From Porticoccus sp033791605 (GTDB taxonomy: Bacteria > Pseudomonadota > Gammaproteobacteria > Pseudomonadales > Porticoccaceae): a stretch of 30,475 bases of DNA. Location of the stretch: positions 1 to 30,475 of the forward strand of contig JASJGJ010000160.1 in the NCBI GenBank assembly GCA_033791605.1, in the 5' to 3' direction. The position numbers and the translations under genes are program-made. The notes under the pieces are model-generated. The model searched no databases, was not told the DNA's origin, and was given only the letters and a program-made list of their open reading frames with translations. This document shows positions 23,892-30,475 of the stretch, in pieces. Each line of letters opens with the position of its first letter. Position 1 is the first letter of the stretch.

Positions 23892-25406
23892 TCACAGCGC
23901 TAGCGCCCGCTCCTCAATTCTGGCCTTCCAAATTTTCGGGCCAGTACGGTGTACCGATTCACCCTTAGAATCTACCGCAACCGTAACCGGCATATCCACA
24001 ATTTCAAATTCATAAATTGCTTCCATACCCAAGTCTTCAAATGCCACCACTTTGGCACCAACAATAGCCTTGGAGACCAAGTAAGCCGCGCCACCCACAG
24101 CCATTAAATAAACAGCCTTATTATCTTTAATCGCATCGATCGCAACGGGGCCACGTTCAGCCTTGCCAACCATACCAATCAAACCCGTTTCCTCAAGCAT
24201 GGTACGAGTAAATTTATCCATACGAGTTGCCGTAGTGGGACCGGCGGGACCTACGACTTCTTCTCGCACAGGATCAACAGGGCCCACGTAATAAATAAAA
24301 CGACCAGTCATATCCACGGGTAATTCTTCGCCGCGGGCTATCATCTCAACCATACGCTTATGCGCAGCATCTCTGCCCGTCAGCATCTTGCCCGAAAGCA
24401 GAATAGTTTCACCCGGCTTCCAATCTAGCAGGTCGTCCTTGGTCACTGTGTCAAGGTTAACCCTGCGCACACTATCTCCGACTTCCCAGGAAATTTCTGG
24501 CCACTCATCAATATTCGGCGGTACTTGCTTTGCTGGCCCAGAGCCATCAAGAGTGAAGTGGGTATGCCGGGACGCAGCACAATTAGGTATAAGCGCTACA
24601 GCCTTGTTGGCCGCGTGTGCGGGGAAATCTCGGACCTTGATATCAAGAACAGTTGTTAAACCACCCAAGCCTTGAGCACCAACGCCCAAATTGTTCACTT
24701 TTTCGTACAATTCCAATCGAAGCTCTTCGGCACGATTTGAAGCACCCTTGGCCTGAAGCTCCTGAATATCAATTGGATCCATTAACGACTCTTTCGCCAA
24801 CAACATCGCCTTTTCTGCCGTACCACCAATACCAATACCAAGCATACCGGGAGGACACCAACCTGCGCCCATTTTTGGCACTTGCTCCAACACCCAATCA
24901 ACGACGGAATCAGAGGGATTGAGCATGGCGAACTTAGATTTTGCCTCAGAGCCACCCCCTTTGGCCGCCACATCAACCTCCACCTTATCGCCGGGTACAA
25001 TTTCGTAGTTAATCACTGCTGGCGTATTATCCCCTGTGTTTTTACGTGCCCCATCGGGGTCTGCCAAAACGGAGGCCCGAAGTACATTGTCCGGGTGTTT
25101 ATATGCCCTACGAACACCTTCATTAATCATATCGGTGACACCCATATCACCCTGCCATTGCACATCCATCCCAACCTTTACAAACACATTGACGATACCA
25201 GTATCTTGGCAAAGTGGACGGTGTCCCGTGGCGCACATCCGAGAGTTAATCAATATTTGAGCCATGGCATCTTTTGCAGCCTGAGATTCTTCACGCTCAT
25301 AGGCTTGGTGTACCGCTTGAATAAAGTCTAACGGGTGGTAGTAGGAAATGAATTGTAGTGCATCTGCAACGCTATCTATCAAGTCATCTTGTCGAATTAC
25401 AGTCAT
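23892..25406 (-). CDS. Class I (iron-sulfur) fumarate hydratase
   Basis: Interconverts fumarate and malate in the TCA cycle, using an oxygen-sensitive 4Fe-4S cluster. The 504 residues span both the alpha and beta domains in one chain, as in FumA/FumB. Cluster-ligand candidates are Cys66 in PLCQDTG, the Cys in GWCPPGMLGIGIGG (near 183) and the Cys in PNCAASRHTHF (near 280). The beta half carries GPTTATRMDKFT and GGAAYLVSKAI, with LGMEAIYEFEI and FPVTVA-type ends (here MPVTVAVDSKG). GGAGAG lies 7 bases before the ATG. It follows the coiled-coil membrane protein gene by 53 bases and is probably co-transcribed with it. Confidence 0.94.
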   Translation of the reverse strand: MTVIRQDDLIDSVADALQFISYYHPLDFIQAVHQAYEREESQAAKDAMAQILINSRMCATGHRPLCQDTGIVNVFVKVGMDVQWQGDMGVTDMINEGVRRAYKHPDNVLRASVLADPDGARKNTGDNTPAVINYEIVPGDKVEVDVAAKGGGSEAKSKFAMLNPSDSVVDWVLEQVPKMGAGWCPPGMLGIGIGGTAEKAMLLAKESLMDPIDIQELQAKGASNRAEELRLELYEKVNNLGVGAQGLGGLTTVLDIKVRDFPAHAANKAVALIPNCAASRHTHFTLDGSGPAKQVPPNIDEWPEISWEVGDSVRRVNLDTVTKDDLLDWKPGETILLSGKMLTGRDAAHKRMVEMIARGEELPVDMTGRFIYYVGPVDPVREEVVGPAGPTTATRMDKFTRTMLEETGLIGMVGKAERGPVAIDAIKDNKAVYLMAVGGAAYLVSKAIVGAKVVAFEDLGMEAIYEFEIVDMPVTVAVDSKGESVHRTGPKIWKARIEERALAL

Positions 25407-25459
25407 GTCAATTTCTCTCCAAAGAAGGACAATGGGCTAAATGTTAAGACGCTATTGCG

Positions 25460-26254
25460 TCAAGGCGCCTGTTGTGAGCTAACAGGAAAAGACCTCAGCT
25501 GTTGTTTTATTTGCTGAATGTCTCGATTGACTTGAAGACGATAGGCATCAATAGCACCAATTGCCTCCTCATTGTCAGCAACACGGGCATTCAAATTCTG
25601 CTTTAGTGTTGCTAAGCTTTTTTCAAAACTGTTGATTTGATCTGCTACTTGTTGCGATTGACCTACCAAATCATTGGTTTCTAATTTTGCCGCCAACGAG
25701 GCATTGACCACTGCCTCCAATGATTTGCTAGCCTTATCCTGCGCACTTTTTAAACCAGTAATTTCTTTCTTTCGTGCCGTCATTGAAGCCTGCAAACCTT
25801 TTAAGGTTTTGCTTTGAGCTTCCAAAGTGTTTTTCTGTGCCTCAATATTCGTACGATTGCGATCGTATGAAACACCCCAAAGCTTTTTAATTTCAGCCCA
25901 ATGCTTATCTAACTCAGCTTCTTGATCCTTCAGCTTAATACTTAACGAAGTACCCGACTGATTAAGAGACTCGTCCGTGGAAACAATTTTGGCTTCCAGA
26001 TTATCAAAACGACTCTGTAATTGAGCGAGTTGTTCGGTCTGTTGCACAAAAAAGTACCCAAGCCCCCCCATGCCCACCATTAAGATCAACACCAACAGCT
26101 TCCACAAGCCACCCCCGCTTTCTTTAGAGGGCCGAGGATTTTTAGGCACCCCCTTCGATTTTGATGGGCGAGGCGCAGACGGCTTACCTCGGCCAATCCG
26201 TTCATCGCTCTCAGGCACTATCGGATCGAGCCTGCTAAAATCCTTATCGGTCAT
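25460..26254 (-). CDS. Coiled-coil inner membrane protein of unknown function
   Basis: A 264-residue protein: a basic, Pro/Ser-rich cytoplasmic N-terminus (1-48, with repeated RPSK), one transmembrane helix WKLLVLILMVGMGGLGYFFV (51-70), then about 190 residues of helical periplasmic coiled coil (QLAQLQSRFDNLEAKI, ATARKKEITGLKSAQ-like heptads). The end is Gln-rich. This N-in, single-span plus coiled-coil shape is seen in uncharacterised proteins next to fumarase in pseudomonads and relatives. No enzymatic motif is present. An AAAGG site lies 11 bases before the ATG. It is the first gene of the unit with fumarase. A scaffolding or envelope role is a guess. Confidence 0.75.
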   Translation of the reverse strand: MTDKDFSRLDPIVPESDERIGRGKPSAPRPSKSKGVPKNPRPSKESGGGLWKLLVLILMVGMGGLGYFFVQQTEQLAQLQSRFDNLEAKIVSTDESLNQSGTSLSIKLKDQEAELDKHWAEIKKLWGVSYDRNRTNIEAQKNTLEAQSKTLKGLQASMTARKKEITGLKSAQDKASKSLEAVVNASLAAKLETNDLVGQSQQVADQINSFEKSLATLKQNLNARVADNEEAIGAIDAYRLQVNRDIQQIKQQLRSFPVSSQQAP

Positions 26255-26390
26255 GGTTTATCGTACCTTTGTGGGTCAACTTACGCTTTTGCATCAACAA
26301 ATTGGATGCTTGTGAAGAACACGAGCATCCTAGACAGAAAGACCACTTTAAATCCACAAAAACAAGCAAACTATTATACGCCATAGACAT

Positions 26391-26420
26391 AAAAAAACCG
26401 GCCATTAGGCCGGTTTTTTT
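26391..26420. terminator. Strong bidirectional intrinsic terminator
   Basis: A perfect 13-bp stem (26391-26403 with 26408-26420, loop ATTA) consisting of A7CCGGCC/GGCCGGT7. On the minus strand it follows the PuuD-like gene by 15 bases and isolates the downstream unit. Confidence 0.95.
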
Positions 26421-26435
26421 AAAGCTGTATAACCA

Positions 26436-27074
26436 TCACACGTAATAAAGCACACCAAATAAGACTACAGTTAAAGCGAGACTAGCGTGTATCACGCCTT
26501 TCACTGAAGCCATTGGGCCTTGCTTACCGACTAAGGCATTAATTTGCAGTGCGGCGATAATTGCCAAACAAATAATCAAATCTGTGCCACCAACACCCGT
26601 GCCATAACCACTACCACCCCACTGCGAAGCATGAGGACTTGCTAGCATGCCAAACGCCATGGGCGCAGAAAACAAAGTGTTAGTTCTTGAAGCCAGCAAC
26701 GCTTTCGCGCCATTTGCCGGGCCATCGCCCTCTTTCATACCCAGAGCAACCTGCTGAGCTGGCCAAATCACCAACCAAACATTCAGGAACATCAAAGTAC
26801 CCATGGTCGCGCCAATCACGATAGAGTTATTGAATTGATGATTATGGGAAAGCCCTCCCAACAGTACAACACCTGAGATGAAGGTGAACATAGCACCCCA
26901 GCGGAACCACCAGAGAGCACTAGGTGCCAGCTTAGCTTTTGCATCAGCCAAACCTTCAGGTGTTGCTTGTTTAAAATAGCCACCCTGAACAAAGTTAAAG
27001 TAATAAAGCATGCCAATCCAGGTAATACCGAACAGCAAATGCCCCCAACGAACGAGGAAGTTAATAAATTCCAT
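26436..27074 (-). CDS. PuuD-like membrane domain protein (Urate_ox_N family)
   Basis: A 212-residue integral membrane protein with about six helices. It opens MEFINFLVRWGHLLFGITWIGMLYYFNFVQ (positions 1-30 described as a His-containing first helix, H-L-L-F-G-I-T-W-I-G), then SALWWFRWGAMFTFISG and LMFLNVWLVIWPAQQ. This is the membrane part of the cytochrome-c-linked urate hydroxylase PuuD, but the C-terminal cytochrome c domain (CxxCH) is absent. Such short versions are frequent in marine bacteria, and their activity is untested to my knowledge. The start is ATG 27074 with GGAG 6-7 bases upstream; the in-frame ATG at 27086 contains that site. A terminator lies on either side, so it is transcribed alone. 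Confidence 0.8.
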   Translation of the reverse strand: MEFINFLVRWGHLLFGITWIGMLYYFNFVQGGYFKQATPEGLADAKAKLAPSALWWFRWGAMFTFISGVVLLGGLSHNHQFNNSIVIGATMGTLMFLNVWLVIWPAQQVALGMKEGDGPANGAKALLASRTNTLFSAPMAFGMLASPHASQWGGSGYGTGVGGTDLIICLAIIAALQINALVGKQGPMASVKGVIHASLALTVVLFGVLYYV

Positions 27075-27160
27075 ATCTATCTCCATTTAGCGGTGAGATG
27101 TTATTTTTATGTTAATAAAACAATATTTTGTTATGTGAGATGCCTTCAGGGAAGAACACC

Positions 27161-27189
27161 ATATAACCCTTATAAACAAAGGGTTATAT
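27161..27189. repeat. Perfect 11-bp inverted repeat upstream of the PuuD-like gene
   Basis: ATATAACCCTT (27161-27171) and AAGGGTTATAT (27179-27189) flank a 7-base loop, 87 bases upstream of the PuuD-like start. It lies between the groEL terminator and that gene, in the right place for an operator. No regulator is nearby. Confidence 0.6.
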
Positions 27190-27234
27190 ACGCCACCTGT
27201 TGGTTGGCAATTCTGTCACAAACTGGCACTAAAT

Positions 27235-27261
27235 AAAAAGCCCCGAATTTCGGGGCTTTTT
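27235..27261. terminator. Intrinsic terminator of groEL
   Basis: AAAAAGCCCCGA pairs with TCGGGGCTTTTT around a small loop. On the minus strand it lies about 20 bases past the groEL stop and ends in a T-run. Confidence 0.92.
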
Positions 27262-27282
27262 ATTATTCTTAGAATAGCAGGA

Positions 27283-28929
27283 CTACATCATACCGCCCAT
27301 ACCACCCATACCGCCCATACCACCCATATCAGGCATGCCGCCGCCATTTTCAGACGGTGCATCGGCTACCATAGCCTCAGTGGTAATCATCAAGCCTGCA
27401 ATAGAACCTGCAGCTTGCAGTGCTGTCCGAGTTACCTTGGCTGGATCCAAAATGCCCATAGCGATCATATCACCATATTCACCCGTACCGGCGTTGTAAC
27501 CAAAGTTACCTGTACCAGCTTTCACTTTGTCGACAACTACCGAGCCTTCTTCCCCAGCATTGGTCACAATTTGACGAAGAGGAGATTCCATTGCACGACG
27601 CGCCAAATTAATGCCCACTGTTTGGTCATCATTATCTCCCGTTAGGCCCTCGATTGCCTGAAGCGCTCGAATCAGAGCAACACCACCGCCAGGAACAACA
27701 CCCTCTTCAACAGCTGCGCGAGTAGCATGTAGCGCATCATCAACACGGGCTTTCTTCTCTTTCATTTCAACTTCAGTGGCAGCACCCACCTTGATGACAG
27801 CAACACCACCGGCTAATTTAGCCACGCGCTCTTGCAGTTTTTCACGGTCGTAATCAGATGAGGTGTCTTCAACTTGAGAACGAATTTGGTTAACTCGCGC
27901 TTCAATAGCAGTATGCTCACCAGCGCCATCTACGATAGTGGTATTTTCTTTGGTCATACTAATACGTTTAGCTGTACCCAAATGCTCCAATGTCGCAGAC
28001 TCAAGGTCCATACCCACTTCTTCAGAAATAACCGTACCGCCAGTCAGAACAGCAATGTCTTCCAACATCGCTTTACGACGATCACCAAAGCCTGGAGCTT
28101 TACACGCCGCCACTTTGACAATCCCACGTAGGTTGTTAACAACCAACGTCGCCAATGCTTCACCTTCAACATCTTCGGCAATGATCATCAGCGGACGACC
28201 CGCTTTAGCAACACTTTCGAGCAGCGGCAGCAAATCGCGGATATTGGAAATTTTCTTATCGTAAAGCAAGATAAACGGGGCTTCATGCTCAACGCTCATG
28301 CTTTCTTGATTATTGATAAAGTAAGGAGAGAGGTAGCCACGGTCAAATTGCATACCCTCAACGATATCTAGCTCATTCTCCAAACCAGAGCCGTCTTCAA
28401 CGGTGATCACACCTTCTTTACCAACTTTTTTCATCGCTTCAGCAATGATATCTCCCACGTGGGCATCACTATTAGCAGAAATAGTGCCCACCTGAGCGAT
28501 TTCTTTGGTATCCGAGCAAGGCTTGGCCATGGCAGCAATTTCTGCCACAGCTGCAGAAACAGCTTTATCAATACCACGCTTTAAATCCATAGGATTCATG
28601 CCGGCAGCCACTGACTTCAGGCCTTCATTAACAATCGACTGAGCCAGCACGGTAGCGGTCGTGGTGCCATCACCAGCTTCATCGGAAGCTTTAGATGCAA
28701 CCTCTTTAACCATCTGAGCGCCCATATTTTCGAACTTATCTTTGAGCTCGATTTCTTTTGCTACAGACACACCATCTTTAGTGACAGTGGGCGAACCAAA
28801 AGATCTTTCCAATACAACATTTCGGCCCTTTGGCCCCAACGTTACTTTTACCGCATCAGCCAGCACATTCACGCCTCTCAGCATCGGGTTGCGGGCACTA
28901 TCGCCAAATTTGACATCTTTATCAGACAT
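27283..28929 (-). CDS. groL: Chaperonin GroEL
   Basis: 60-kDa chaperonin subunit that folds proteins in the GroES-capped cavity. The 548 residues match E. coli GroEL. N-end MSDKDVKFGDSAR, ATP-binding LGPKGRNVVLE and GDGTTTATVLAQ (with Asp87-type GDGTT), and VVPGGGVALIRA are all intact. The C-terminal Gly-Met tail (PDMGGMGGMGGMGG) is normal for the family. The start is ATG 28929 with GAGGAAGG 8 bases upstream; a longer in-frame reading from 28947 is rejected. It follows groES by 72 bases and ends at a terminator. It is expected to be heat-shock induced; see the promoter entry. Confidence 0.99.
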   Translation of the reverse strand: MSDKDVKFGDSARNPMLRGVNVLADAVKVTLGPKGRNVVLERSFGSPTVTKDGVSVAKEIELKDKFENMGAQMVKEVASKASDEAGDGTTTATVLAQSIVNEGLKSVAAGMNPMDLKRGIDKAVSAAVAEIAAMAKPCSDTKEIAQVGTISANSDAHVGDIIAEAMKKVGKEGVITVEDGSGLENELDIVEGMQFDRGYLSPYFINNQESMSVEHEAPFILLYDKKISNIRDLLPLLESVAKAGRPLMIIAEDVEGEALATLVVNNLRGIVKVAACKAPGFGDRRKAMLEDIAVLTGGTVISEEVGMDLESATLEHLGTAKRISMTKENTTIVDGAGEHTAIEARVNQIRSQVEDTSSDYDREKLQERVAKLAGGVAVIKVGAATEVEMKEKKARVDDALHATRAAVEEGVVPGGGVALIRALQAIEGLTGDNDDQTVGINLARRAMESPLRQIVTNAGEEGSVVVDKVKAGTGNFGYNAGTGEYGDMIAMGILDPAKVTRTALQAAGSIAGLMITTEAMVADAPSENGGGMPDMGGMGGMGGMGGMM

Positions 28930-29001
28930 GTGATTTACCTTCCTCAAACAATTCGTTGTAAAACTTGCGTTCCACCTAAAGTGAAATGGGCTACATCAAT
29001 A

Positions 29002-29295
29002 TCAGGCTGTAACAACGGCCTTGATATCACTTTCACTGAGAATAACCAATTCCTCACCATCAACTTCAATGGTGTCGCTGCCGGCATATTTACCAAAGAC
29101 AACAGTATCACCTACTTTTACATCTACCGGACGCACATCGCCATTCTCTAGAATACGACCTGTACCCACGGCAACCACTTCACCCTCATTGGGTTTCTCC
29201 TTAGCAGAACCAGGCAGTAATATTCCGCCTGCAGTTTTTTCTTCTTCTTCCTTGCGACGAACGACAACACGGTCGTGTAGGGGACGAATTTTCAT
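29002..29295 (-). CDS. groS: Co-chaperonin GroES
   Basis: The 97-residue lid of the GroEL chamber. MKIRPLHDRVVVRRKEEEE at the start, the mobile loop KTAGGILLPGSA (about 20-31), and GDTVVFGKYAGSDTIEVDGEE are the canonical features. The start is ATG 29295 with GGAG 9 bases upstream; a five-residue longer frame from 29310 swallows that site. First gene of the groESL operon. The leader of about 95 nt contains regularly spaced GTTGAAC/T repeats (separate entry). Confidence 0.99.
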   Translation of the reverse strand: MKIRPLHDRVVVRRKEEEEKTAGGILLPGSAKEKPNEGEVVAVGTGRILENGDVRPVDVKVGDTVVFGKYAGSDTIEVDGEELVILSESDIKAVVTA

Positions 29296-29317
29296 TACGT
29301 TTTTCTCCAACGGTTAT

Positions 29318-29384
29318 GTTCAACTCTGTTAAATACGGAAGGACTAAGTTCAACCCTACTTAATTCAACCCAACCACGTTCAAC
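29318..29384. repeat. TTCAAC repeats on a 15-base grid in the groES leader
   Basis: TTCAAC occurs at 29319, 29349, 29364 and 29379, intervals of 30, 15 and 15 bases (GTTGAA on the coding strand). Three of the four copies read GTTCAAC. They lie between the -10 box and the groES start codon, so they would be part of the transcript. Confidence 0.7.
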
Positions 29385-29393
29385 AGGGCTCAA

Positions 29394-29469
29394 ATTATAA
29401 AGAAATCAATAAAACTGATTAAAGCTCACGTGTGCCTCTATCTTGTGGCACTTCTATCTATTTCAAGGG
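29394..29469 (-). promoter_or_regulatory. groESL promoter region
   Basis: On the minus strand there is a perfect TATAAT (29399-29394) without a good -35. Further up, CCCTTGAAA (29469-29461) matches the sigma-32 -35 element; the partner -10 at 29448-29437 (around CACAAGAT) is a poor match to CCCCATAT. An inverted repeat GTGCC-N10-GGCAC (29432-29451) overlaps that spot. No CIRCE element (TTAGCACTC-N9-GAGTGCTAA) is present, so HrcA control is unlikely. Dual vegetative and heat-shock initiation is an inference. Confidence 0.5.
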
Positions 29470-29507
29470 TGAATAATAAAAATTTACCCTATATGAGTAA
29501 ATATTGA

Positions 29508-29996
29508 TTATTGCCTTCCTGAACCTTCTTCGTCTTCTCGCCAATATTCACCTTCCAATATTTCACTGTCACTACTATTTGAAGTAGATTGGCCGCTATC
29601 CGATGGCTTATGGTGATGATGAATTGCTTCTTCGCCGTGACCCGCAACATTCACTTTCGATACCATCTTCGATACGACAGTACGCCTCAAGCTTGGCATC
29701 AAACCAGCAAAACCAACCACGTCGGTCACAAATCCAGGTGTCACCAACAATACGCCACAAACAGCAAGGATTATTGCCTCAACCATTTCAACAGCGGGCA
29801 ACTCTCCGGCATCTATCTTTTGACGAACACGAAACAGCATAGCAAACCCCTGCTGGCGCAGAAGCGAGAACCCCACGACTGCCGTCAACAGCACTAAGCC
29901 AATAGTTGGCCATGCGCCAATTTCACGACCAATCGTAATTAATAGCCACATTTCAACAATGGGCATAGCAACAAAAACTAGTAACAGATATCTCAA
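29508..29996 (-). CDS. fxsA: FxsA family membrane protein
   Basis: A cytoplasmic membrane protein of about 160 residues; in E. coli it was named for suppressing F-exclusion of phage T7. The FxsA domain spans the first 125 residues, with PIVEMWLLITIGREIGAWPTI, VVGFSLLRQQGF, the conserved GELPAVEM (E. coli GENPAAEM), PGFVTDVVGFAGLMP and LRRTVVSKM. The hydrophilic tail is acidic, with a short His stretch and EGEYWREDEEG, resembling E. coli DGEYQRKDD. The start is taken as TTG 29996, because GGAG lies 7 bases upstream and MRYLLL aligns with E. coli MRWLPF; a longer frame from TTG 30020 has no such site. It sits directly upstream of groES, as in many gammaproteobacteria. Confidence 0.88.
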   Translation of the reverse strand: MRYLLLVFVAMPIVEMWLLITIGREIGAWPTIGLVLLTAVVGFSLLRQQGFAMLFRVRQKIDAGELPAVEMVEAIILAVCGVLLVTPGFVTDVVGFAGLMPSLRRTVVSKMVSKVNVAGHGEEAIHHHHKPSDSGQSTSNSSDSEILEGEYWREDEEGSGRQ

Positions 29997-30142
29997 AGAC
30001 AAACTCCACACGAGTAACAAAGATTATATGGGGGCAATTTCTCGAAGTTCAAATAATCAAGCACCTGATCAAACAACAGAAATTCAAGCTAACCACAAAC
30101 GTGCTAGACGCTGATCGTCTCACAACATTATGATGATGCACT

Positions 30143-30451
30143 ATGAAGCCCAATGAAAAAGAACGCATCTATAGCGTCCTCAAAGCCATTCCTTTTGGCC
30201 ATGTCAGCAGCTATGGAAAAGTAGCCGAATATGCTCAACTGCCCAACGGAGCTAGGCTCGTTGGCCGAGTTCTTAGCCAGTTGCCAAAAGACACTACGCT
30301 ACCTTGGCATCGTGTTTTAAAAGCTAATGGCCAGATAGCTTTTCCAGAAGAGACTGAAGCTTTTCAGCAACAAAAACAGCACCTTGAATCAGAAGGTATC
30401 ATTGTGACTCACGGAAAGGTAAGTCTGTCAAAATTTAGCTGGCAACCGTAG
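30143..30451 (+). CDS. Alkyltransferase-like (Atl/MGMT-type) DNA repair protein
   Basis: A 102-residue protein with the DNA-binding domain of O6-alkylguanine-DNA methyltransferase: a winged helix with IPFGHVSSYGKVAEYA (16-31), ARLVGRVL (37-44, Arg38 as the base-flipping finger), and the active-site loop LPWHRV (53-58). The acceptor Cys of PCHRV is replaced by Trp55, the mark of the Atl1/YbaZ group, which binds alkylated guanine and hands it to nucleotide excision repair but does not transfer alkyl groups. It is intact and ends 24 bases before the window end. The ribosome binding site is weak. It is divergent from fxsA. Confidence 0.92.
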   Translation: MKPNEKERIYSVLKAIPFGHVSSYGKVAEYAQLPNGARLVGRVLSQLPKDTTLPWHRVLKANGQIAFPEETEAFQQQKQHLESEGIIVTHGKVSLSKFSWQP

Positions 30452-30475
30452 TCTCTCTTCTGTCCCGCTGCCAAA

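Noticed and set aside
24882..25331. A 149-residue plus-strand frame opposite fumarase
   Set aside because: It lies within a highly conserved enzyme gene on the other strand, and its translation shows no domain or signal.
27289..27340. Repeated GGCATAC/CATACCGCC units at the end of groEL
   Set aside because: They simply encode the normal Gly-Met tail of GroEL and are not a separate repeat element.
29296..29507. CIRCE/HrcA operator before groES
   Set aside because: The TTAGCACTC-N9-GAGTGCTAA palindrome is absent on both strands.
29630..29690. His-stretch in FxsA as a metal-binding insertion
   Set aside because: Four His in a disordered acidic tail are common in this family's variable C-terminus; no further metal site is visible.

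Overview
The window reads as chromosome from a marine-type gammaproteobacterium. The best matches I can recall for DegQ, DinG, exonuclease I, class I fumarase, GroES/GroEL, FxsA and the xseB-ispA-dxs operon are gammaproteobacterial, and Cellvibrionales or a neighbouring order is plausible. That placement comes from protein resemblance, not from a search. Housekeeping genes dominate. There is no tRNA, rRNA, insertion sequence, integrase, CRISPR array or toxin-antitoxin pair that I can support.

Region by region. (1) 1-3230 is AT-rich and gene-poor: a small lipoprotein, then two diverged Rnk/GreA-C-terminal-type proteins separated by a small translationally coupled gene and a terminator, flanked by two long gene-free stretches. 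(2) 3231-7053: NADP-type glutamate dehydrogenase, a small two-helix membrane protein resembling a K+-channel module with an altered pore, a small unknown protein, an unknown lipoprotein on the other strand and a methyltransferase-like protein. (3) 7203-11864: periplasmic protease DegQ with its terminator, a universal stress protein, a quinone-reductase-type dehydrogenase and an NSS-family sodium symporter. (4) 11946-16221: an HNH nuclease, then an intergenic region of about 535 bases that appears to hold one or two small RNA genes on the minus strand, then the xseB-ispA-dxs isoprenoid operon. (5) 16290-22629, all minus strand: YqcC-like protein, DinG helicase and an acyltransferase in one tight unit, then aspartate carbamoyltransferase and exonuclease I. 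(6) 22667-30475: OmpA-family porin, fumarase with a coiled-coil membrane protein, a PuuD-like membrane domain, groES-groEL, fxsA, and an alkyltransferase-like repair protein on the plus strand.

The most interesting signal is at 12771-12982 on the minus strand. Seven GGA motifs lie within about 90 bases, five of them in small hairpin loops. They are followed by a strong terminator and preceded by a TGTAGG-N6-CTTACA box, which is the layout of a GacA-controlled, CsrA/RsmA-sequestering RNA (RsmY/RsmZ/CsrB class). Immediately downstream is a near-consensus sigma-70 promoter that would make a second transcript of about 115 nt, ending at one or two terminators before the HNH gene.

Several starts were moved inward from the longest open frame because a ribosome binding site or family alignment supports it (Rnk-like 1, DegQ, OmpA, PuuD-like, GroEL, GroES, FxsA). 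All functional calls rest on recalled family motifs and on the sequence itself; no database was searched.
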